From Spirosoma montaniterrae (GTDB taxonomy: Bacteria; Bacteroidota; Bacteroidia; Cytophagales; Spirosomataceae), in assembly GCF_001988955.1 (NCBI RefSeq), contig NZ_CP014263.1, positions 496,001 to 560,000 of the forward strand: 64,000 nt of DNA, given 5' to 3'. Numbering within the stretch: the stretch's first letter is position 1; each line of letters opens with the position of its first letter. Below, in pieces: positions 33,862 through 41,915 of this stretch. The notes beneath the pieces are model-generated. The model saw only the letters and a program-made list of their open reading frames with translations. It made no database searches and was not told the DNA's origin. A program made the translations under genes and the position numbers.

Positions 33862-35541
33862 CTATCCCAAAATCAACTCTTTCATTTCGCTTCGAATTCG
33901 TTTCTTGTCAATTTTTCCTACGCTGGTTTTGGGAATTTCAGCCACAAACGCAATACGGTCGGGCAGATACCATTTGTTGAGGTCGCCCTGCTGAATCTTC
34001 GTCTGCAATTCGGCTTTGACGTGGTCAGCGGTGAGATTGGCGTCGGGCTTTTGTACGATAAGCGCGTGTGGACGTTCGCCCCAGCGTTCGTCGGGCAGAC
34101 CAACTACGGCGGCTTCGGCCACGCCCGGCACCTGCGACAATAAATCTTCGATGTCGAGCGACGATATCCATTCACCACCGGTTTTGATGACGTCTTTTGT
34201 GCGGTCGGCTATCTGAACCCAGCTATCGGGTGTAATGCTTGCCACGTCGCCCGTGTGCAGCCAACCACCCCGCCAGAGATCAGCGGCCCGGTCGGGGTCG
34301 TTGTAATAGCCCTGTGTGAGCCACGGCCCCCGCGCCACCACTTCGCCCAGCGAGTGCCCGTCGTGTGGTACGAAGTTCCCATTGTCGTCCATAAGCCGCA
34401 CATCGACAAACGGTGCAATCCGACCGGCACGGGTACGGTACTCAATTTGCTCATTAAGAGGAAGGTCACGTTCGTTATCATTCAACTTCGTCAGCGTCAT
34501 AATCGGCGCGGTTTCCGACATACCATAGCCCTGATACACCTGAATCCCCAGTTCGAGCGCGGCCTTCGCCAGCCCTTTTGTTAAAGCCGACCCGCCAATA
34601 ACAACTTTCCAGCGGCTCAATTGCTCGTTAAACTGTTGAGCTGCGGGGTTGCTAACCAGCATATTCAGTATGGTTGGTACGCAGTGCGAAAACGTAACCC
34701 CTTCTTTTAGCAGCAGTTTCAGCAGTAGTTCCGGCTCGTAGCGACCCGGATAAACTTGCTTGGCCGACAACATGGTTGCCAGGAATGGAAACCCCCACGC
34801 ATGTACGTGAAACATGGGCGTAATGGGCATATACACATCGGCAATCGACGAGAATGGCACGGCCTGATAGCCGCAGACATACGTTGCCAACCCCATTGTG
34901 TGCATAAATAACTGCCGATGCGAGAAGTAAACACCCTTCGGATTGCCGGTGGTGCCGGTAGTGTAAAACGTTGTGGCCCAGGTATTTTCGTCAAAATCAG
35001 GAAACTCGTAGTCAGGGTGTGCGCTTTTGAGCAGCGTTTCGTATTCGCCCGCAAAACCTGCCGGAGCCTCGCCAACCGCGTTCAGGTCGGTATAAACTTT
35101 GTCGGATAGCAACACGTACCGCTCAACGGTCGTAAGCTGCCCCTGAATAGCGTTCAGAATCGGTAGAAAATCTTCATGAATCAGCACGACCTTATCTTCG
35201 GCGTGGTTCATGGTGTACAGAATCTGCGCGGGCGACAGGCGGACATTGATGGTGTGTAATACGGCACCAATGCTGGTAATACCAAAAAAACATTCAAGGT
35301 AGCGATGACTATCCCAGTCCATAACGGCAACGGTGTCGCCCGGCCCAACGCCAAGCCCCGTTAGTACGTTGGCTAACTGCCGTACCCGTTGATTAAACGT
35401 GACGTAATTCATCCGAAACAGGTCACGGTACACAATTTCGCGGTGGGGTTCGTATTTCAATGATTGGGCCAGCAGGGTTTTCAGGAGCATGGGTGGCTCG
35501 TGAGCCTCGGCGGTACGGGGAATTAGCTTTGTCTGGATCAT
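33862..35541 (-). CDS. Acyl-CoA synthetase (AMP-forming)
   Basis: A 559-residue member of the ANL superfamily that activates a fatty acid as acyl-AMP and then acyl-CoA. P-loop TTGTTGNPKGV, YGMSETAPI, the hinge-side TGDVA and DRTKDVIKTGGEW, and the C-terminal catalytic Lys in TSVGKIDKKRIR are all present. It resembles the medium/long-chain ligases. Start at 35541 (MIQTKLIPRTAEA) is chosen; a longer in-frame extension is hydrophobic but unlike the family. Substrate length not known. Confidence 0.9.
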   Translation of the reverse strand: MIQTKLIPRTAEAHEPPMLLKTLLAQSLKYEPHREIVYRDLFRMNYVTFNQRVRQLANVLTGLGVGPGDTVAVMDWDSHRYLECFFGITSIGAVLHTINVRLSPAQILYTMNHAEDKVVLIHEDFLPILNAIQGQLTTVERYVLLSDKVYTDLNAVGEAPAGFAGEYETLLKSAHPDYEFPDFDENTWATTFYTTGTTGNPKGVYFSHRQLFMHTMGLATYVCGYQAVPFSSIADVYMPITPMFHVHAWGFPFLATMLSAKQVYPGRYEPELLLKLLLKEGVTFSHCVPTILNMLVSNPAAQQFNEQLSRWKVVIGGSALTKGLAKAALELGIQVYQGYGMSETAPIMTLTKLNDNERDLPLNEQIEYRTRAGRIAPFVDVRLMDDNGNFVPHDGHSLGEVVARGPWLTQGYYNDPDRAADLWRGGWLHTGDVASITPDSWVQIADRTKDVIKTGGEWISSLDIEDLLSQVPGVAEAAVVGLPDERWGERPHALIVQKPDANLTADHVKAELQTKIQQGDLNKWYLPDRIAFVAEIPKTSVGKIDKKRIRSEMKELILG

Positions 35542-35750
35542 GTACGTAAACACGTTCGGTGTAGGTGATAAACGAATCTGGTTGGTAGTGGTTGCGATAA
35601 AGAGCAAAATTCTAAGAATACCAGACAATTGCTATAAAAAATTAAACAATATTTATAAACATAGCCCCTCAATAGCCAAACACTTGTCGTAGACACGCCG
35701 TTGCGCATAAGCATCCTGCTGGTGATGCCTTCTATTAACTATATACCCCT

Positions 35751-36164
35751 GTGACAAACTTACCTTACTTTGAACAGACAAAAACCCTGTTTGACTGTGT
35801 TAGTGAGCATAATTTCGACCGGCTGGCCGATTTATGCGATGATGATTTTGGTATCATCGATCTCGATCCTGAGGGTAAGAGCGTTGCTGTACCCGACCGG
35901 GCTGGCTGGGAACACTGGTTTCAGACGCTGTTTCAACAGTTGTCGGCTATGAAGGCACACACGTACACCGACATCAAAACGTATCAGGCACTTCAAACCG
36001 ATGAATTAGGGTACAGTGTCGTGAATTTTGATCAATACCTTGAGCTACCCGATCAACGATTGCGATTTAACTGCACGGCTACCATTATCTGGAAGCTTAC
36101 CAGCCGAGGCTGGAAAGAATCGCGCTGGCATTGCTCGCTCATGCAACCGCCAGTACCTGCCTGA
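35751..36164 (+). CDS. NTF2/SnoaL-like small protein
   Basis: A 137-residue protein from a GTG start. The pattern (N-terminal helices FEQTKTLFDCVSEHNFDRL, then alternating strands, ending W..SRWHCSLM) fits the NTF2-like cone fold of the SnoaL_3/DUF4440 type. No catalytic residue can be assigned. It converges with the rhodopsin gene across a good terminator; nothing links the two in function. Confidence 0.72.
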   Translation: MTNLPYFEQTKTLFDCVSEHNFDRLADLCDDDFGIIDLDPEGKSVAVPDRAGWEHWFQTLFQQLSAMKAHTYTDIKTYQALQTDELGYSVVNFDQYLELPDQRLRFNCTATIIWKLTSRGWKESRWHCSLMQPPVPA

Positions 36165-36185
36165 ATTACTGAATCCACAAAACAA

Positions 36186-36213
36186 AAGCCCCTCACCGTG
36201 TAGTGAGGGGCTT
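36186..36213. terminator. Bidirectional terminator between NTF2-like and rhodopsin genes
   Basis: AAGCCCCTCAC (36186-36196) pairs perfectly with GTGAGGGGCTT (36203-36213), six-base loop, with an A run on the left that gives a U run for the rhodopsin transcript. Confidence 0.9.
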
Positions 36214-36233
36214 GCATTCGGTAAATGGTTGGG

Positions 36234-37004
36234 TTAAGCGTCAACCGGCTCCCGGTTGAAACGACCATCGACCCGCTGAACAGGGGCTTCGTTGTGCGCT
36301 TTCGAGTTAGCAACAGCCGCCGAATACACAACTAAGCCAAATCCAATTTTATTGATAGCATCACCAATATTGTAAATCAGATCGATGTTGATATTCAGGC
36401 CCGCTAAGAGACCACCAGGAATCATCATGTAGCCGATGGGATAAATTGCCCAGCCGACCAGCACAAACCAGCGTAGTAGCGAAACCGCTTTCAGCGTTGA
36501 TGCATCCCGCGATGCATCGGCAATCTTTTTCACGTCGCCGAGGTAGATCTCGTACAGAATTCCGATGTAACCCACGGTTGAAACGGCACCCCAAATCGCG
36601 CTGTTAGGGCGGTCGAGCGATTCACCCACGTAACCAAACACAAGCATGAATACGGAGTAGCCGATAAGCTTCCACATAGTGCTGATTTTGCCGCCGAAAG
36701 GCTTGATAATCAAGTAGAACTCGACACACATCAGCGGCACGGTTAGCGTCCAGTCAATGTATCGGAATTCTGTTGGCGATGAGTTGGTTGCCAGATATTG
36801 ATCGCGCATGTAAAAGTAATGCACGGCGGCAATCATGGTAATCAGGCCGGAAATTGTGAGCGAGGTTTTCCAGTGGCCCTCAACCTGGGACCGTTCGAGG
36901 AAAAAAAACACCGACGCGGCAAACATAGCCATGTAGCCCGTAAAGAACGTGAACCCGACCACGTCGCCCGGACGTAGATCGCCTACCAATAATATTGTTT
37001 CCAT
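36234..37004 (-). CDS. Microbial rhodopsin, outward proton-pump type
   Basis: A 256-residue seven-helix protein. Helix C reads RYIDWTLTVPLMCVEFYLI: Arg81, proton acceptor Asp84, Thr88 and donor Glu95 form the D-T-E triad of proteorhodopsin-like proton pumps. His62 in AAVHYFYMRD matches the His that pairs with the acceptor. Lys219 in GDAINKIGFG binds retinal. Met92, eight residues after Asp84, is the colour-tuning position and predicts green absorption. Gly139 in IWGAVST takes the place of the bulky residue that blocks carotenoid binding in proteorhodopsin, as in xanthorhodopsin. No carotenoid or retinal gene (blh, crt) is in the window. Confidence 0.95.
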   Translation of the reverse strand: METILLVGDLRPGDVVGFTFFTGYMAMFAASVFFFLERSQVEGHWKTSLTISGLITMIAAVHYFYMRDQYLATNSSPTEFRYIDWTLTVPLMCVEFYLIIKPFGGKISTMWKLIGYSVFMLVFGYVGESLDRPNSAIWGAVSTVGYIGILYEIYLGDVKKIADASRDASTLKAVSLLRWFVLVGWAIYPIGYMMIPGGLLAGLNINIDLIYNIGDAINKIGFGLVVYSAAVANSKAHNEAPVQRVDGRFNREPVDA

Positions 37005-37044
37005 GATAACTTGATTGTAGTGGTTAATTGGTTAGATGATAATC

Positions 37045-37057
37045 GGTCAATTTGACC
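37045..37057. promoter_or_regulatory. Perfect palindrome GGTCAA-T-TTGACC upstream of the rhodopsin gene
   Basis: Six-base arms around one T, 41 bases before the rhodopsin ATG. The surrounding 37005-37277 stretch is very AT-rich and lacks genes. A TAGCTTTA near 37129 (minus strand) is only close to the promoter consensus. The palindrome may be an operator. Confidence 0.4.
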
Positions 37058-37277
37058 TTATAAACGTAAGGTAATGTTCAGAATTATTGTTTAATAAATA
37101 TTAATAAAAGTTAAACAAAATAAATAAAGCTAATACGCTGTTATTCCTGAATATGAGGAAGTTTGGCTGAATATGTGTTTAATGATGTTTGGGTGATGTT
37201 TAAACAAAACTTCCTTCGCTTAGATGAAATTATCAATCCAAACGAAGGAAATAAAGCTTTACAGGCAAATGGGGGGG

Positions 37278-38516
37278 TTACAACAATAGCCCTGCCAATG
37301 TGGCCGACATGTAGCTGGCTAAGGTGCCGCAGATCAACGCTTTAAAACCAAGCTTGGCGAGGTCGCGCCGACGGTTGGGGGCCAACTCGCCAATGCCGCC
37401 AATCTGAATGGCGATGGATGAAAAATTAGCGAAGCCACATAGTGCAAAACTTGTGATGGCAATGGTTTTCGGTTCAAGCGTCTGTTTTATTTTGACCAGT
37501 TCGAGGTAGGCAACAAACTCATTCACCACCATTTTCGTGCCCATCAACGCTCCGGCAGCTTCAACGTCTTTGCCCGGCACGCCCATCGCCCAGGCGAATA
37601 CAGAAAAGAGTTTGCCAAGCAGGAAGTTCAGGCTGAGCTGGGGAAAGCTGGCTAAACTGCCGATTTTGCCAAGCAACACATCGATAAGCGCAATCAGGGC
37701 AATAAAACCGATGAGCATGGCAATTACATTTAGCCCGACTTTCAGCCCTTCGCTCGCTCCGCTGGCAATGGCATCGACCAAGTTGGCGTGCGTCTTCTTG
37801 ATTTCGATGCGAACAGTTCCCTGCGTTTCAGAAACCTGTGTTTCGGGCATTACGATTTTGCTGATAACCAGCGCACCCGGCGCGGCCATAATGCTGGCTG
37901 CCAGCAAGTAAGGGGCCGGTACGCCCAGCGAAATATATACAGCCAGCACACCACCCGCGATGCAGGCAAAGCTGCCCGCCATACTCGCCAGCAGTTCGGA
38001 GTTGGTCATACTGTTCAAATACGGCTTAATCATAATCTGCGCTTCAACCTGCCCCACAAACGTACTCGCTACGTTGGAGAGGGCTTCGGCACCACTCACG
38101 CCCATCAGTCGTTTCATAACGCGTGCCATCAGGGCTACAATCCGCTGCATGATGCCGAGGTGATAAAAAATGTTCACCAGTACGGCCACGAAGATGATGG
38201 TCGGAATTACTTTGAAAAAGAAAACAAAGTCGTTACCGTTGCCAAACGCCCGCGTCATCAGATCGCGCTTTACCAGCGAACCAAATACGAATTCGGCTCC
38301 TTTATCGGCGTTTTCGAGCGTTTTGTTGACAAGGTAGCCTAAGTAGTTAAATACTTGCTGACCTAAGTCCGTTTTTAATACAAACACCGCCAGTCCGAAC
38401 TGGAGAGCCAGCCCAACGCCAACGGTGCGGAAATTTATAGCTTTGCGATTATCAGAAAGGGCGTAAGCAATACCCAAAATCAACACGATGCCTATCAGGC
38501 CGGTAAAACGATCCAT
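37278..38516 (-). CDS. nupC: NupC-family concentrative nucleoside transporter
   Basis: A 412-residue membrane protein with about ten hydrophobic segments. Family landmarks: GVSGAEALSNVASTFVGQVEAQ (seen in two parts with the G.....E..E motif), MTNSELLASMAGSFA and FALCGFANFSSIAIQIGG. It brings nucleosides into the cell with H+ or Na+. The ion cannot be assigned from the sequence. It does not share a visible promoter with the rhodopsin, from which it is 273 bases away. Confidence 0.92.
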   Translation of the reverse strand: MDRFTGLIGIVLILGIAYALSDNRKAINFRTVGVGLALQFGLAVFVLKTDLGQQVFNYLGYLVNKTLENADKGAEFVFGSLVKRDLMTRAFGNGNDFVFFFKVIPTIIFVAVLVNIFYHLGIMQRIVALMARVMKRLMGVSGAEALSNVASTFVGQVEAQIMIKPYLNSMTNSELLASMAGSFACIAGGVLAVYISLGVPAPYLLAASIMAAPGALVISKIVMPETQVSETQGTVRIEIKKTHANLVDAIASGASEGLKVGLNVIAMLIGFIALIALIDVLLGKIGSLASFPQLSLNFLLGKLFSVFAWAMGVPGKDVEAAGALMGTKMVVNEFVAYLELVKIKQTLEPKTIAITSFALCGFANFSSIAIQIGGIGELAPNRRRDLAKLGFKALICGTLASYMSATLAGLLL

Positions 38517-38562
38517 CCAGAAATATGGGGTGACGGTTAAGTCAGCGAAGATAAGGAGTTGA

Positions 38563-38706
38563 AACCGTCTGAACCAGGATTAGCCGAGATTATGAAGATC
38601 AAACAGGATTTGACGCTTCACTTATGTGCCTATCTAAATCTTGCCAAGCAAGATGATAAACCCTGTTTAATCTCGAAAATCCTGACTAATCCTGGTTCAG
38701 ATGGTT
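38563..38706. repeat. Long imperfect inverted repeat GAACCAGGATTAGCCGAGATT at the ppk1 stop
   Basis: Arms 38563-38611 and 38658-38706 (49 bases each) pair with a handful of mismatches. The right end overlaps the ppk1 stop (38705-38707). Shares text with 27712-27842. Confidence 0.9.
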
Positions 38707-40972
38707 ATATATCCGCAATGGCCCGTTCGGCACCTTCCTGATATTCTTCCTCAATTTCGGCAACTTCGGCGGGTTTGGTTTCGGGGTCGAACAGGCGGGT
38801 GGCCATTGCTGCTTTCTCCGTGACGTCGAAGAAACGCTGGTGCATATTGAATGGCTCACTACCTGCCGTAACCTCACATTTTTTGAAGCTACCGTCTTCG
38901 TTCAACTCGTAGGCGTTAACATTATCGCGCAGATTGTAGTCGAGAATGAGTATCGCCAATTGCTTTACGCGCGGATCGGCTAAATAAAACAGCGATTCGA
39001 TGCGCCGGTCGAAACTGCGTACCATCACGTCGGCACTGCCACCGTAAACTTTCGGGTCGCCGTTGTTATGGAAATAATAAATCCGCGTGTGTTCTAAGAA
39101 ATCGCCGACAACAGATCGCACATTGATATTTTCGCTCAGACCAACCCGTTGCGGACGCAGGCAGCAGATACTCCGCACAATCAGTCGTACCGGAACGCCC
39201 ATCTGCGATGCTTTGTAGAGTTCGTCGATTACGGCTTTGTCTTCTAATGAGTTAACCTTAATGCAGACACCGCAGGGCAACTCTTTCCGGGCGTTATCGG
39301 CCTCAATGCGAATCAGCCGAATCAATTGCTCGCGCATGTCGCGCGGGGCCGTAATCAGGTATTTGTATTCGTTGGGCAGCGAGTGGCCCGTGATAACGTT
39401 AAAAAACTCCGAGATGTCGTGCGTATATACTTCATTGGTTGTCAGGAGGCCAATGTCGGTGTAAAGTTTCGAGGTGTCTTCATTGTAGTTGCCCGTTGCC
39501 ATGTGGGCATAGCGCACCACGCGATTGCCCTCGTTGCGTACTACAAGCAGCAGTTTCGTATGGGTTTTGAAACGGCTGATGCCGTAAATAACGAAACAGC
39601 CTGCTTTTTGCAGTCGCTGCGCTTCCCGGATATTGTTTTCTTCATCGAATCTGGCTTTTACCTCGAACAGCACCGACACGTGTTTGCCGTTTTCGGCGGC
39701 TTTCAGCAATGCTTCCGTAATGCGCGACCGCTTCGCCAGCCGGTATACGGTGATCTTGATTGCCAGTACGTTGGGGTCTTCAGCGGCCTGTTCGAGCAAT
39801 TGCAGCACCGGCTCGAAATTATTGTATGGGTGGTGCAACAGCAGATCGCGCTGTTTGATGAGGTCGAAAATATTGTCAGTTTTTTCGCGGCTCATACTTG
39901 CCCGCGACATACCCATTGGCGGCACCGGCACGTGAGGACGGGGCATGTCTTCCTTAAATTCAGGATGACCGATAACTTGCCAGAAGGCCGAAAAATCGAG
40001 CAGCGTACTCGACTCGAAAATGTTCAGGTCGTCGATTTCCCAGCGTTTTTTCAGCAGATTAATCATCCAGGGCGCACCGGGTCGTTTCACAACCGCCGAT
40101 TCCATACAGCCACCTTCGACCTCTATCCGCGTCACGCGACCCAGCCGCCTGTTTTTGATTTTTTGCCGAACTTCGTCAATAAAATCAACCTCGTCGTCAT
40201 CGTTTTCTTCGAGCGTAAAATCACCATTGCGCGTGATGCGAAACAGGTTCACCGATAAGATTTCGACGTTGCGGTACAACTTTTTGATATGTTGCCGAAT
40301 GACCTCTTCGATAGGCAGAAACACCATGACATCGTCGCGCTCGAAGGAGAGGAATCGGGGTAGATTGGCCGGAATCTGCACGAACGACAGCCGCTGCCGT
40401 TCTTCTTCGTCTTCCGAACGCAGACTTTGCAGGTCGGTCCCGTCGGGGTTCTGCGTTACAACGCCAAAGATCAGCACCTTCGCCAGCAACACCGGGAACG
40501 TATGCGTGTAATCGTACAGCATTGGCGTCAGCGTCGGGTAAATTGTGCGGTCGAAGAAATCGGTAGCTTCAGTTTTTTCGCGGTCGGTCAGGTCATTATA
40601 ATTCGCCAGAAACAGTTCATTTTCGGCAAAAAGTGGTAGTAGCTGGTCCGTAAAAACGGCCTGCTGCTCGCGGCAGAATTGTTGGGCGGTAGTGAAAAGG
40701 GCTTTTCTGAACGGCACTTCGCGCAGACCCGAATAGTCGATGCGTTGTTTGTGATAATCTAAATAGTTATACAGACTACCCACGCGAATCATAAAAAACT
40801 CATCGAGGTTTGAAGCCGAAATCGCCAGAAACTTCAGCCGTTCCATCAGCGTTCGTTCGGGGCTGCGGGCCTGATCGAGTACACGCTCGTTAAACTTCAG
40901 CCAGCTTAAATCGCGGCTGAGGTAATTGCTTTGGTCTATAACGCTGCTTACTTTTTCGCTAACCTTTGCCAT
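38705..40972 (-). CDS. ppk1: Polyphosphate kinase 1
   Basis: A 755-residue PPK1 that makes long-chain polyphosphate from ATP. The N domain starts NYLSRDLSWLKFNERVLDQA, and ISASNLDEFFMIRVG is the classic family stretch. The autophosphorylated His lies in RYAHMATGNYNEDTSKLY, with VYGGSADVMVRSFDRR towards the C terminus. Start at 40972 (MAKVSEKVSS) is chosen; the earlier in-frame ATG at 41077 would add 35 residues unlike the family. Confidence 0.95.
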   Translation of the reverse strand: MAKVSEKVSSVIDQSNYLSRDLSWLKFNERVLDQARSPERTLMERLKFLAISASNLDEFFMIRVGSLYNYLDYHKQRIDYSGLREVPFRKALFTTAQQFCREQQAVFTDQLLPLFAENELFLANYNDLTDREKTEATDFFDRTIYPTLTPMLYDYTHTFPVLLAKVLIFGVVTQNPDGTDLQSLRSEDEEERQRLSFVQIPANLPRFLSFERDDVMVFLPIEEVIRQHIKKLYRNVEILSVNLFRITRNGDFTLEENDDDEVDFIDEVRQKIKNRRLGRVTRIEVEGGCMESAVVKRPGAPWMINLLKKRWEIDDLNIFESSTLLDFSAFWQVIGHPEFKEDMPRPHVPVPPMGMSRASMSREKTDNIFDLIKQRDLLLHHPYNNFEPVLQLLEQAAEDPNVLAIKITVYRLAKRSRITEALLKAAENGKHVSVLFEVKARFDEENNIREAQRLQKAGCFVIYGISRFKTHTKLLLVVRNEGNRVVRYAHMATGNYNEDTSKLYTDIGLLTTNEVYTHDISEFFNVITGHSLPNEYKYLITAPRDMREQLIRLIRIEADNARKELPCGVCIKVNSLEDKAVIDELYKASQMGVPVRLIVRSICCLRPQRVGLSENINVRSVVGDFLEHTRIYYFHNNGDPKVYGGSADVMVRSFDRRIESLFYLADPRVKQLAILILDYNLRDNVNAYELNEDGSFKKCEVTAGSEPFNMHQRFFDVTEKAAMATRLFDPETKPAEVAEIEEEYQEGAERAIADI

Positions 40973-41142
40973 TTTATCAATTGCCTGCACAGGCTCATTA
41001 GGGTGCCGGTGTCTGAACCGGGAAATAAAAGCTCCCAAAATCGTCCGGCCCGGATCGAGGTGAAAACGCATACACAACTAAATTCTATGATAGAACACGC
41101 AATCCGCATTCTATCTCTACAACATACAATTTTAACGAAAAA

Positions 41143-41160
41143 GCGGGCTAAAAAGCCCGC
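41143..41160 (-). terminator. Short GC hairpin after the double-HTH gene
   Basis: GCGGGCT (41143-41149) pairs with AGCCCGC (41154-41160), followed on the minus strand by a T-rich run. It would end transcripts of the gene at 41201-41719. Confidence 0.8.
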
Positions 41161-41200
41161 CTTATGTTATTATTTAATATACGGGCGTCATTGAAGCCTG

Positions 41201-41719
41201 CTATAGTATCATCAATTCTGCATTGTCTTCCGGAATGAGTACAGACCAATGCGGCACAGACAAGACTATTGCTATTTGCTTTATTCTGCCCAGCTTAAAC
41301 AGATCATCAGGCTGATTTTCAAGTAGTCTGTACGTTTTCAGGCTCACTCCCATTCTGTCGGCCATGATCTGTTGCGTAATGCCTTGTATCTCCCGAATTT
41401 GTTTGACGCTGGCACAGATACTTTGCTTGTAGGTATCGTTTTTATTGATTTTTTGAACAAAATTCAGCGCAGATGTAGTTAAATCAGTTTTCATAATTGA
41501 CGTTGGCTCAGAGTCAGTAAGGTTTGCAATTAAATCAGTGAGTGATATCTCGAATATAGAAGCTATTTTTCTCAACTCTCTGATAGCCAACTTGTCTTCA
41601 TCTTTATTTTCTAAATAGCTGTAGGCCGTCTGGCTTATGTTCATTTTAAAAGCCATGTATTCCTGATTATATTGACAGGACAGGCGCAACGTGCGGATTC
41701 GGTGTGTTAAAGATAGCAT
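41201..41719 (-). CDS. Regulator with two XRE-type helix-turn-helix domains
   Basis: A 172-residue protein from the ATG at 41719 (MLSLTHRIRTLR). First HTH at about residues 8-60: MAFKMNISQTAYSYLEN and IASIFEISLTDL. Second at about 98-150: ITQQIMADRMGVSLKTYRLLEN. Two XRE HTHs in one chain with little else is uncommon. The gene is AT-rich compared with neighbours. It is divergent from the HEEGH-protein gene across 196 bases of AT-rich DNA and may control it (inference). Confidence 0.8.
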   Translation of the reverse strand: MLSLTHRIRTLRLSCQYNQEYMAFKMNISQTAYSYLENKDEDKLAIRELRKIASIFEISLTDLIANLTDSEPTSIMKTDLTTSALNFVQKINKNDTYKQSICASVKQIREIQGITQQIMADRMGVSLKTYRLLENQPDDLFKLGRIKQIAIVLSVPHWSVLIPEDNAELMIL

Positions 41720-41887
41720 AGGATAAAGAAGCAATTCATGAAGTAGGATATAGACAGATTTATTATATCGAAGTCACACACGATGTATGAATGCATAGTG
41801 ATTATTTTAATATAAAGCATACTAAATAAATACCTTTTCTTGCTAAAGAAGGTAACTTTCTTGCTAAGGCTGCGTAAGAAAGCTCAT

Positions 41888-41895
41888 TAGCTTTG
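41888..41895 (+). promoter_or_regulatory. Predicted -7 box for the HEEGH-protein gene
   Basis: TAGCTTTG fits TAnnTTTG, 20 bases before the ATG at 41916. A TTG lies at 41861, slightly too far upstream. CTTTCTTGCTAA-like text occurs twice between 41838 and 41868 (TTCTTGCTAAAGAA, TTCTTGCTAAGGCT), a possible repeated regulator site. Confidence 0.5.
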
Positions 41896-41915
41896 CCCCG
41901 CCAAAATGATGCAAG

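Noticed and set aside
36234..37004. Sodium- or chloride-pumping rhodopsin
   Set aside because: Those families carry NDQ or NTQ/TSA-type triads in helix C; this sequence has D-T-E, the proton-pump pattern.
39326..40258. 310-residue open frame antisense to ppk1
   Set aside because: The ppk1 frame has all family motifs; the antisense frame has no recognisable motif and is a GC-driven shadow.
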